64,000 nt of DNA from JAJZNI01 sp035624785. Its GTDB lineage: Bacteria > Chloroflexota > Dormibacteria > Aeolococcales > Aeolococcaceae. Each line of letters opens with the position of its first letter. The first letter of the stretch is position 1. The notes under the pieces are model-generated. The model worked only from the letters and a program-made list of their open reading frames with translations, was not told the origin of the DNA and did no database searches. Shown here one piece after another: positions 33,275 through 40,339 of this stretch. The translations under genes and the position numbers were made by a program. The stretch is from positions 1 to 64,000 of the forward strand of contig DASPQV010000019.1 of the NCBI GenBank assembly GCA_035624785.1, given 5' to 3'.

Positions 33275-34000
33275 ATGAAGCTCTACGATCGCTGGTTCTC
33301 GGCGCGGCTGGGCTGTGAGGTCGGGGTGGCTCGATGGGGGCACTACGGCCGTCCGGTCCTGGTCTTCCCGACCGCCGGCGGTGACGCCGAGGAGATCGAG
33401 AGAGCCGGGCTCGTCAGCGCCGTCTGGCCGCTTATCGAGGCTGGCCGGATCAAGCTGTTCTCCTGCGACAGCGTGGCCGGCGCCGCGATCCTGCGCCAGG
33501 TCGGTGGTCCCCGCGACCGAGCGGCCACGCTGAACGCCTTCCACGATTTCGTCCGCCAGGAGCTGGTGCCGGCGATCCGCACCGACTGCCGTGACCCGGG
33601 AATCGGGATCGTCAGCGCCGGCGCGTCGATCGGTGCCTTCAATGCCGTGGCGGTGCTCTGCCGCTACCCGGACGTCTTCATCCGGGCGATCGGGATGAGT
33701 GGCACCTACGACATCGCGCCGCTGGTCGGTGACGACGCCGGCATGGACCTGTACTTCAGCACCCCCCTCTACTTCCTGCCCGGCTTGGGCGGAGAGCAGC
33801 TCGAGGCGCTCCGCCGCCGGTCCGTCCTGCTCGCCTCCGGGCAGGGAAGGTGGGAGCAGGTCGAGCAGTCCTGGAGGCTGGCCGGGGTGCTCGGCTCGAA
33901 GGGGATACCCAATCGGGTCGACGCCTGGGGGGGCGAGTGGGACCACGACTGGCCCACCTGGCGGCAGATGCTGCCCCTGTATCTCGCCGGCCTCGGCTGA
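33275..34000 (+). CDS. Esterase-family alpha/beta hydrolase
   Basis: 241 residues. VLVFPTAGGDAEEIE near the start, the nucleophile elbow SAGASIGAFNA, and a terminal GGEWDHDWPTW segment that supplies the histidine (WDHDW) form a complete esterase core. There is no signal peptide. It is divergent from the esterase, ATP-grasp and ligase unit, and likely works in the same pathway because both promoters share 23 bp. Similar short esterases accompany GCS2/ATP-grasp pairs in other bacteria. Confidence 0.83.
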   Translation: MKLYDRWFSARLGCEVGVARWGHYGRPVLVFPTAGGDAEEIERAGLVSAVWPLIEAGRIKLFSCDSVAGAAILRQVGGPRDRAATLNAFHDFVRQELVPAIRTDCRDPGIGIVSAGASIGAFNAVAVLCRYPDVFIRAIGMSGTYDIAPLVGDDAGMDLYFSTPLYFLPGLGGEQLEALRRRSVLLASGQGRWEQVEQSWRLAGVLGSKGIPNRVDAWGGEWDHDWPTWRQMLPLYLAGLG

Positions 34001-34012
34001 CCCTCCGCACGC

Positions 34013-34040
34013 TTGACAGGGGCGTCTCCGCCTCTATAGT
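34013..34040 (+). promoter_or_regulatory. Strong sigma-70-type promoter
   Basis: TTGACA (34013-34018), a 16-bp spacer, TATAGT (34035-34040), close to consensus on both boxes. It drives the membrane protein gene at 34093 with a leader of about 45 nt. Confidence 0.8.
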
Positions 34041-34092
34041 CCCCCTTACCGGAAAGCCCACCGGCCGCCTGTCGGATCCTGGGAGAGCCTCC

Positions 34093-34674
34093 ATGCCCAC
34101 GACTCAACTGGTGGGAATCGTCATCAACGTGCTGATCTACGTCGCCCTCATCGTCTTCGTCGTCTACCGGCAGATGAGCGCTCAGCCGCTCCGGCCGCAA
34201 CGCCTGGTCCTGCTGCCGGCGGTCCTGGCGGTGTTCGGGGTGCAGCAGCTGGTGAGTGAGCACGCGGTCTCGGCGGGGACGGTCGTGTATCTGGCCATCA
34301 ATGCCGTTGCGGGCGTTACCTTGGGGGTGTGGCGGGGCACGACCTTCCGGGTCTGGTCGCGGGGCGGGGCGATCATGATGCAGGGGACGCGCCTGACCTT
34401 GGCGTCCTGGGGGCTGCTCATCCTGATTCGCGTTGCCTTCGCCCTCGTCATCCATGCCACCACATACGGCCAGGGCGTGGTGATAGGGGAGCTTCTCGTC
34501 GCCCTGGCGGTCACCTTCGCGGCACAGAACAGCGTGATCTGGGCCCGCAGCGCGAAGCTTGGGGCAACCCTGATGGGCCGGGGGACACCGACCTACGCTG
34601 GGTTCGGGAATCCCGATGAGTCACTGGCCGGGCCGTGGCTGGAGGAGAGCCGGCGAGCTGAGCGCCCGCGGTAG
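34093..34674 (+). CDS. Membrane protein resembling DUF1453/CcdC
   Basis: 193 residues from ATG 34093, placed by the promoter at 34013-34040. Five hydrophobic helices: LVGIVINVLIYVALIVFVVY, LVLLPAVLAVFGVQQLV, TVVYLAINAVAGVTLGVW, LTLASWGLLILIRVAFALVI and VIGELLVALAVTFAAQ. The RQMSAQPLRPQRL loop after helix 1 is as seen in DUF1453 proteins. Function is unknown. A near-consensus promoter suggests high constitutive expression. Confidence 0.65.
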   Translation: MPTTQLVGIVINVLIYVALIVFVVYRQMSAQPLRPQRLVLLPAVLAVFGVQQLVSEHAVSAGTVVYLAINAVAGVTLGVWRGTTFRVWSRGGAIMMQGTRLTLASWGLLILIRVAFALVIHATTYGQGVVIGELLVALAVTFAAQNSVIWARSAKLGATLMGRGTPTYAGFGNPDESLAGPWLEESRRAERPR

Positions 34675-34742
34675 GGCGTCTGGCTCGACGGCTCGTCGCA
34701 GGGTGCCCGTCCACCTCGACGGAGTGGAATGAGCCGGGGCAG

Positions 34743-35120
34743 TCAGCTGCTGGACGGCTCGGCCACCGGGTGACGGATCCGGTCGGCCATCACCGACATC
34801 ACCTCGAGGGCAAACATCGGCGTCTCCTGCACCAGGAAGAGGAAGCGGTGCCGGTCGATGACGGCCAGGGTGGTCTCCTCGGTTGCCACCGCGGTCGCGC
34901 TGCGCGGCGAGTCGTCGATGAGCGCCATCTCGCCGAACACCTCGCTGGGCCCGAGCCGGCGCATGACCTGGCTCCCGGTCCGCAGCTCGACCGCGCCGGA
35001 CACGATCCCGAACATCGTGGCACCCTCGTCACCCTCCTGGAAGATCACGGTGCCCTCCGCGACGCTCCTGGTCTCCTTGGCGTTGTGGAAAAGTCCCCAC
35101 ACCGTGGACTGCTGTGTCAT
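34743..35120 (-). CDS. Stand-alone cyclic-nucleotide-binding domain protein
   Basis: 125 residues from ATG 35120 (an upstream in-frame ATG or GTG at 35159 would add 13). The cNMP fold is clear: VAEGTVIFQEGDEGATMFGIVSGAVELR, interrupted here for length, then the phosphate-binding cassette LGPSEVFGEMALIDDSPRSAT. FGEMALIDDSPRSA has the glutamate and arginine that contact cyclic nucleotide. There is no helix-turn-helix, kinase or channel domain, so it must act by binding a partner. Confidence 0.83.
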   Translation of the reverse strand: MTQQSTVWGLFHNAKETRSVAEGTVIFQEGDEGATMFGIVSGAVELRTGSQVMRRLGPSEVFGEMALIDDSPRSATAVATEETTLAVIDRHRFLFLVQETPMFALEVMSVMADRIRHPVAEPSSS

Positions 35121-35488
35121 GGTGCTGCCCCCGTCGAGCCGATCCGTCCGGCTGCTCATGGTATCTCGGCTCAGCCCCGGCCGTTCGGGGAGAGCCGCCG
35201 GATCTCCGGCCGGCCGGCCGCGTGGAGCTCCCTGACCACCTTCTTTTCCTGCTTGCCGACCGGGAGGTCTGGCCGCCCCCGCCCCACGGCCCGCGGCGCG
35301 GCAGCGGGCGGGCGGAGCCGTACTGCTGTCGCTGCAGGACTTGTGGACTGAGGCGACCGAAACTCAGAAGCCAGCGCGGCAGACACCTCAGGATCTCCCA
35401 CGAGCGAGGCGGGCACCTCAGTGGCCGGCGAGTCGGCCGGCGTTCTGGACATCCCCGGCTGAGCCCGGCGGGTCGGGCCATCCGTTCC
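35121..35488. other. Intergenic region without a recognised gene
   Basis: 368 bp between the cNMP protein and the flavoprotein promoter. Frames on both strands are arginine- and proline-rich with no family signature or ribosome binding site. Nothing else is seen. Confidence 0.4.
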
Positions 35489-35517
35489 TTGACACTGAAC
35501 ACCCGCGATCGTACAGT
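35489..35517 (+). promoter_or_regulatory. Consensus promoter of the flavoprotein gene
   Basis: TTGACA (35489-35494), 17 bp, TACAGT (35512-35517). Leader of about 63 nt ends in GAGAGAGGAAG before GTG 35588. Confidence 0.8.
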
Positions 35518-35587
35518 ACGGCGCGGACGGCCATACCGCGCCTGAGAGAAAGCAACCGCGCTTGCCGGCGGGGAACGAGAGAGGAAG

Positions 35588-37024
35588 GTGCTGACCAGTA
35601 CCGACTACCTGGTTGTGGGCGCTGGTGCGACCGGCCTCGCCTTCGCCGACACGCTGGTCGCTGAGGCTGACGTCGACGTGACCGTGATCGACTGTCGGCC
35701 GGCCCCGGGAGGTCATTGGGTCGATGCCTATCCGTTTGTCAGGCTGCACACCCCCTCCGCGTTCTATGGCGTGAACTCGCTGCCGCTCGGCGAGGACCGC
35801 ATCGACGAGACCGGCGAGAACGCCGGGTACTACGAGCGGGCGACCGGCGCGGCCGTCCTGGACTACTTCGCCGCGGCGGTCGGGCGACTCACCGGGACAG
35901 GCCGGGCCCGCGTGCTCACTCACCATGAGCATCTCGGCAGCGGGAGCGACGGTGAGCAGGTCAGAGACTTGAGCACCGGAGAGCTTCAGGATGTCGCGGT
36001 ACGTCGCAAGGTGGTCGATGCTCGATACCTGGAGGCGTCGATCCCTGCAACCCACGTCATCCCGTTCGAGGTGGCGGCGGGCGCCCGGCTCGTCCGCGTC
36101 AACGACTTGCCGGCGGCGGCGCAATCCAGTTCCTCCTACGCTGTCCTGGGGTCCGGCAAGACGGCCGCGGACGCGTGCAGCTGGCTTCTGGAAAACGACG
36201 TACAGCCGGACCGGATTCGATGGGTCAGGCCCCGCGACGCCTGGTTCTACGACCGCCGCCACTTCCAACCGCTGGAGCAGGTCGGCGCGATCATGGAGGG
36301 CCTCTCGCTGGATGCCGAGGCCGGTGCTCAGGCGGCCGACGTCGGCGACCTCTTCACCCAGCTCGAGGCATCGGGGCGACTCGCGCGCATCGACTCGGCG
36401 TGGCCGGCAACCATGTTCCGGGGGACGATGCTCAGCGCCGCTGAGCTGGCCGCCCTGCGGCAGATTGGCGACGTGGTCAGACTCGGCCGAGTACGCCGGA
36501 TCGAGGCCGATCGGATCGTGCTCGAGCGCGGGGAGACCGCCACCAGCCCCGACGTCCTGCACGTGGACTGCACGGCGCTCGGCTTGAACAATGCGCCCGC
36601 CACGCTGATCTTCCAGCCCGGTCGGATAGTGCTGCAGCAGGTGCGAGCCCTGTCGCCGTGCTTCAATGCAGCCCTGCTCGGCTTCATCGAGGCCCACCGG
36701 GACGACGACGAGGAGAAGAACCGGCTCTGTCCACCCAATGCTTATCCGAGCAGGATCGAGGACTGGCCGGGCATGATGAGCCGGGCCTGGAGAGCGGAGG
36801 GGCGATGGTTGACCGAGCCCGACGTGTCAGCGTGGGTGGCCAAGAGCCGGCTCAACCTTCTGCGCGCCCTTCCCGAGCACGCCGGAGAGCCCTCCGTGCA
36901 AATGGCCGTCGCGCGATATCTCACCCATGTCAACGAGGCCATTCAGCGGCTGAGACAGATGGACGGGTCGAGCTCATCAAAGGCTGGGGAGGACGGCGCC
37001 GTCAGGTCGGGAGCTGGACGCTGA
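35588..37024 (+). CDS. FAD/NAD(P)-binding oxidoreductase (flavin-monooxygenase-like)
   Basis: 478 residues from GTG 35588. The FAD Rossmann fold YLVVGAGATGLAFADTLV and the APGGHWVDAYPFVRLHTPS segment, with tyrosine and histidine near the flavin, are followed by a second dinucleotide fold (SSYAVLGSGKTAADACSWL). This resembles class B flavin monooxygenases, but the FxGxxxHxxxW fingerprint is not seen. It is a monocistron behind a consensus promoter. Possible substrates are small amines, sulfides or ketones; none can be chosen. Confidence 0.78.
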   Translation: MLTSTDYLVVGAGATGLAFADTLVAEADVDVTVIDCRPAPGGHWVDAYPFVRLHTPSAFYGVNSLPLGEDRIDETGENAGYYERATGAAVLDYFAAAVGRLTGTGRARVLTHHEHLGSGSDGEQVRDLSTGELQDVAVRRKVVDARYLEASIPATHVIPFEVAAGARLVRVNDLPAAAQSSSSYAVLGSGKTAADACSWLLENDVQPDRIRWVRPRDAWFYDRRHFQPLEQVGAIMEGLSLDAEAGAQAADVGDLFTQLEASGRLARIDSAWPATMFRGTMLSAAELAALRQIGDVVRLGRVRRIEADRIVLERGETATSPDVLHVDCTALGLNNAPATLIFQPGRIVLQQVRALSPCFNAALLGFIEAHRDDDEEKNRLCPPNAYPSRIEDWPGMMSRAWRAEGRWLTEPDVSAWVAKSRLNLLRALPEHAGEPSVQMAVARYLTHVNEAIQRLRQMDGSSSSKAGEDGAVRSGAGR

Positions 37025-37332
37025 GGGCTCAGTGATGTCGGTTCGCGGGCTGGGCGCTGACCTCCAGGGAGGCCGAGGTGCCGCGCCTCGACGCCGGTCA
37101 CCTCCGAGCGAGTCTACATGACCACCCCGGCCGGCCTATGGAGCCGTTCCGAAGGTGTCTTTCCGCTCGGCCGCACGACACGGTGAAGGAACCGGCGGCG
37201 CCGGCCGCGGCGAGGGTGGCCAGGTCCTCACCCGGCTTTCGGACATCTACGTCCACAACGCGGCGGGGAGGAGGGGGAGCCGTCCGAGGGCCAGCCGGCA
37301 GGCCCGCCTCACCAGCGAGGGTGGCACTCGAT
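37025..37332. other. Intergenic region without a recognised gene
   Basis: 308 bp after the flavoprotein. No frame on either strand gives a recognisable protein and I see no tRNA or repeat. It ends at the methyltransferase promoter. Confidence 0.4.
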
Positions 37333-37338
37333 TAGGCT
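37333..37338 (+). promoter_or_regulatory. -10 TAGGCT of leaderless methyltransferase gene
   Basis: TAGGCT followed by exactly seven bases and the ATG at 37346. No Shine-Dalgarno sequence fits between them. Confidence 0.65.
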
Positions 37339-37345
37339 GGGTGCC

Positions 37346-38002
37346 ATGAGCGAGTGGGTCGAGTGGCACCGCGGCTACGACAGCGAGGGATCCCTGAGCC
37401 GGCGGCTCGAGGAGGTGAAGGCCCGGCTGGGGGAGGCCCTCGACAGCTCCCCGGCGGGGCTCATCCGGGTGATCAGCATCTGCGCGGGGGACGGCAGAGA
37501 CCTCCTCGGTGTGCTGGGCACCCACCCTCGACGTGACGACGTGTCGGCGCGCCTGGTGGAGCTGGAACCGCTGCTCGCCAGGCGTGCCCGCGAGCGCGCC
37601 GAGCAGCTCCACCTGGAGCGGGTCGAGGTGGTCTGCGCCGACGCCTCGACCACCGATGCCTTCCGGGGCGCCGTCCCGGCTGACATCGTGCTCGCCTGCG
37701 GCATCTTCGGGAACGTGACCGACCAGGACGTGCGCCGCACCATCGAACTTCTCCCCGAGCTCTGCGCTCCGGGGGCCACGGTGGTCTGGACCCGAGGCCG
37801 CTTCGTGCCCGACCTGACCCCGGCAATCCGGTCGTGGTTCGCTGCCGCGGCCTTCATCGAGCTCGCCTTCGTCCCGATCCCTGGGGGGACGGCGTCCGTG
37901 GGGGTCGAGCGGCTGTCGGGGCAACCCCGCCCCTACCGCCCCGGAGTGCGCCTCTTCACCTTCCTTCCGGCCGAGTTCCGCCCGTCCCGGCGGCCGAGGT
38001 AG
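37346..38002 (+). CDS. Class I SAM-dependent methyltransferase-like protein
   Basis: 218 residues. Motif I VISICAGDGRDLLGVL, an acidic end of strand 2 (ARLVELEPLLARRA), strand 3 VEVVCADAST and strand 4 DIVLACGIFGNV outline the SAM-binding Rossmann fold. An N-terminal helix WVEWHRGYDSEGSLSRRLEEV precedes it. The family methylates small molecules; the acceptor is unknown. Start fixed by the -10 element 7 nt upstream. Confidence 0.8.
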   Translation: MSEWVEWHRGYDSEGSLSRRLEEVKARLGEALDSSPAGLIRVISICAGDGRDLLGVLGTHPRRDDVSARLVELEPLLARRARERAEQLHLERVEVVCADASTTDAFRGAVPADIVLACGIFGNVTDQDVRRTIELLPELCAPGATVVWTRGRFVPDLTPAIRSWFAAAAFIELAFVPIPGGTASVGVERLSGQPRPYRPGVRLFTFLPAEFRPSRRPR

Positions 38003-38056
38003 GGGCGATCCGACGAATCATGGTCGTGACTTGTGAACCGGCTCCATCCCCGAACC

Positions 38057-38377
38057 TCAGAGGGCGAACTTGCCCACGGCTGCACCGGGTATCTGCGAGA
38101 GCCTCGCCCGCGGCAGAACCAGCTTGGAGCGCCGCAGCCCACTGCCCACCACCACCAGGGAAGCTGCCGTCACCACGCAGTTGGCGGACAGCTCGAGTGG
38201 GATGGCGTATCGCTCGCAGAACGCGGCGGTGTCCGCCGCCTCGGGATCGATCTCGGTGACCTGGATCCGTTGGTCGATCCAGACCGACCCCCAGCGGTCG
38301 AGCGCTCGACGGACTGGCTCCGCCAGCAGGTCCGGGCGCTCGCTCGCGAGCTGCAGACCCAGGGAGCCCAGACTCAC
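38057..38377 (-). pseudogene. YbaK/EbsC-type protein with internal deletion
   Basis: 106 residues from GTG 38377. The N-terminal 70 (GSLGLQLASERPDLLAEPV; EIDPEAADTAAFCERYAIPL; ELSANCVV) match actinobacterial YbaK/EbsC aminoacyl-tRNA deacylase-like proteins, and the last 35 (VVVGSGLRRSKLVLPRARL, QIPGA) match their C-terminus. The middle of about 70 residues is missing: the strand with the catalytic lysine and the GGITP-type glycine loop. The join (VVTAASLVVVGSG) is in frame, so an internal deletion removed the active site. A shortened functional protein is unlikely. Confidence 0.65.
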
Positions 38378-38524
38378 GCGCGCTCCCCATCGCCTGGGGG
38401 TCGAAGTGCGACCATGGTCTCGTCACCAACCCATTGAGCCGTTGCGCGGCGTCGAGCTCGGGCCGGCTAAGGCCCCTTGACCGGAGAGATCATAGGCCGG
38501 AGACCGGCGCGCCGATCGGCGGCG

Positions 38525-39469
38525 TCAGCCGGTCCTGGGTGTCAGGCGGCCCTGGGCGTTGCAGTGCTGGTGTGCGCTGATGCAGCCGGCCACGATCTGG
38601 GCCAGGGTTGCCTGGTTCCAACCGTTGATGAAGTCGGCGTGGGCGGTGGCCGCGCTGGCGGTCTGACCCGGTGCGGTGGAGAGGGTGATGTTGGTGTCGC
38701 TGACGTGATAGAGGACGTGGACCACGAGCTGCGGGATCATCACCGGGAAACCGGCCGGACAGCGCCCGGCGACCGCGTAGACGGCGTTGGTCTGGGAGGC
38801 TCCGGACAGGGTGTGGCCGTCCCAACAGTTGGGGAAGGTGATCGCCACCTTCTCCAGGCCCTGAGCGCAGGGAACCGGCATCGCCCCGTGGGAGACAGTC
38901 ACCGGGTCTCCGGAGACGACGCAGCTCCAGCTGACCACCGCCTCCCCCTGGGGAGCCGTCGCATGCTCGCTGCCGGCGATGAGCTGGAGGCCCTCCGGTG
39001 TGGTGACGACGTTGGAGGTCCGCGGTGCGATCCAGTAGAGGGAGGCGCGCACCGGGGTGACGATGGCGCCGTCGTCGTACAGCGCCGGGGTCCAATACGC
39101 GGAGCCGTCGCCTCTGTTCGCGCAGGTGGTGGGGCCACCCCGCAGGCCCGCCGCGGTCGACGAGGCGGAGGTCGTGGTGTTGCCGAAGAAGTCGTGGAGC
39201 ATCGACATGCCCGCCATCCCCGGCATCAGGATGGGATCGGCGTTGGACGAATGGGAGTAGCCGCAGGCCTCCACCATGATCCCGACCGAGACGGCCGGGG
39301 AGGTGAGGGGTGGCGCGGCAGCCGCAGGCGGCGGCGGCGACGGCGAGGCGATCCCCGACGCCGCCGGCCTGGAGGCCGTCTCCTGGGCGGCCCGTCCCTG
39401 GCTGAGCGGTACCGCGACTGCCGCCGCCACCGCGACGACCGCGGTGATGATCGCTCCGGGCCGGTTCAT
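38525..39469 (-). CDS. Secreted DUF1996-family protein
   Basis: 314 residues. A signal peptide (AIITAVVAVAAAVAVPLS) is followed by a Pro/Ala/Ser linker and the DUF1996 domain: ILMPGMAGMSMLHDFFGN, a CANRGDGSAYWTPALY segment, NCWDGHTL and the late SGASQTN. DUF1996 occurs in secreted proteins of actinobacteria and fungi, and its role is not established. The six cysteines in the mature part probably form disulfides. It overlaps the upstream membrane gene by 4 bp. Confidence 0.82.
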   Translation of the reverse strand: MNRPGAIITAVVAVAAAVAVPLSQGRAAQETASRPAASGIASPSPPPPAAAAPPLTSPAVSVGIMVEACGYSHSSNADPILMPGMAGMSMLHDFFGNTTTSASSTAAGLRGGPTTCANRGDGSAYWTPALYDDGAIVTPVRASLYWIAPRTSNVVTTPEGLQLIAGSEHATAPQGEAVVSWSCVVSGDPVTVSHGAMPVPCAQGLEKVAITFPNCWDGHTLSGASQTNAVYAVAGRCPAGFPVMIPQLVVHVLYHVSDTNITLSTAPGQTASAATAHADFINGWNQATLAQIVAGCISAHQHCNAQGRLTPRTG

Positions 39470-40107
39470 GCTGACCCTCCGGGGGTGACGTCGAAGCTGG
39501 CCGGAGGAGGGGCGGGAGGTGCCTGCGGGCCAGCGGTCGGGGGCGGTGGCCAGTCCGCATCAGGCACGGCGGCCGCGCCAGGCGAGGCCATGCCGGCGAA
39601 GCTGGCGGGCGGGAGCGGCGGCGCCGGTGCGGCGAAGTGGAAGTACGGCGACGCCCAGGTGGGCGCGCCGAGCAGGTCCCCTGGTCCAGATGCGTGCCGC
39701 TGCTTCCAGTCAGAGTGTGCCCCGCGTCTCGGGGGCAGGACGAAGAGGACGGCGGCCAGGGCGAGCTCGAGGACGGTGACCCCGATCCCCGGAGCCGTCA
39801 CCGTCTCGGGGGCCCAGGGATGCGGCCCGATGGGGAGCCCCGACGAGGTCGCGAGCGTCCAGAGCGCCGCCGCCGCGACCGAGAAGGAGGCCACGAATGG
39901 CCGCGTCCTCTGGATTCCGAGAAGCAGGGCCGCGGCAAACACCAGCTGGACGGTGCCGATGACACCGAGGACGACGCCGGCCACGAGCCAGTCCGACCCC
40001 TCACCGGCGGCAACCAGGAGGTGGATGGCGCCGCAAGTTGCGCAGGCCAATGCCAGAAGCGCGTCGAGTCGAGGCGTCGCCTCGGGGGCTGGGCTCGTGC
40101 TCCCCAT
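39466..40107 (-). CDS. Four-helix membrane protein with proline-rich tail
   Basis: 213 residues from ATG 40107. Helices: LLALACATCGAIHLLVAAGE, LVAGVVLGVIGTVQLVFAAA, FVASFSVAAAALWTLATSS and GIGVTVLELALAAVLFVLPP. The 90-residue tail is rich in Pro and Ala. The stop overlaps the start of the DUF1996 gene (ATGA on the minus strand), so the pair is one transcript. Family unknown; the histidine after helix 1 (AIHLL) is conserved in small heme- or copper-related membrane proteins, but this is weak. Confidence 0.6.
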   Translation of the reverse strand: MGSTSPAPEATPRLDALLALACATCGAIHLLVAAGEGSDWLVAGVVLGVIGTVQLVFAAALLLGIQRTRPFVASFSVAAAALWTLATSSGLPIGPHPWAPETVTAPGIGVTVLELALAAVLFVLPPRRGAHSDWKQRHASGPGDLLGAPTWASPYFHFAAPAPPLPPASFAGMASPGAAAVPDADWPPPPTAGPQAPPAPPPASFDVTPGGSA

Positions 40108-40256
40108 GCGGCGATCGTGCTCCACCCCGTCACGGTTTTCCTGAAAGCGGGCTGAGAGCCAACGGTGCCTTGCCCGCGTTACCGCTCTCACCACGGCTGG
40201 CTCCCTACCCGCCCGGGCGGCAGAGGGTTGATCTTTTCAGGCGGGTCGAACTCCCG

Positions 40257-40285
40257 TTGACGGCGGCGGACCCGATGGATAGCCT
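40257..40285 (+). promoter_or_regulatory. Promoter of the large secreted protein gene
   Basis: TTGACG (40257-40262), 17 bp, TAGCCT (40280-40285). The leader of about 48 nt carries AGGAGAGG before ATG 40340. Confidence 0.7.
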
Positions 40286-40339
40286 GGCATGGCGGCGGCG
40301 CGCCCACACGCCGCTCAAGGGCTCATGAGGAGAGGACAC

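Noticed and set aside
34093..34674. Earlier start at 33850 for the membrane protein
   Set aside because: It would overlap the esterase gene, and the promoter at 34013-34040 lies after it.
37025..37332. Possible gene remnant upstream of the methyltransferase
   Set aside because: One minus-strand frame is open, but its translation shows no family signature, so I leave it unassigned.
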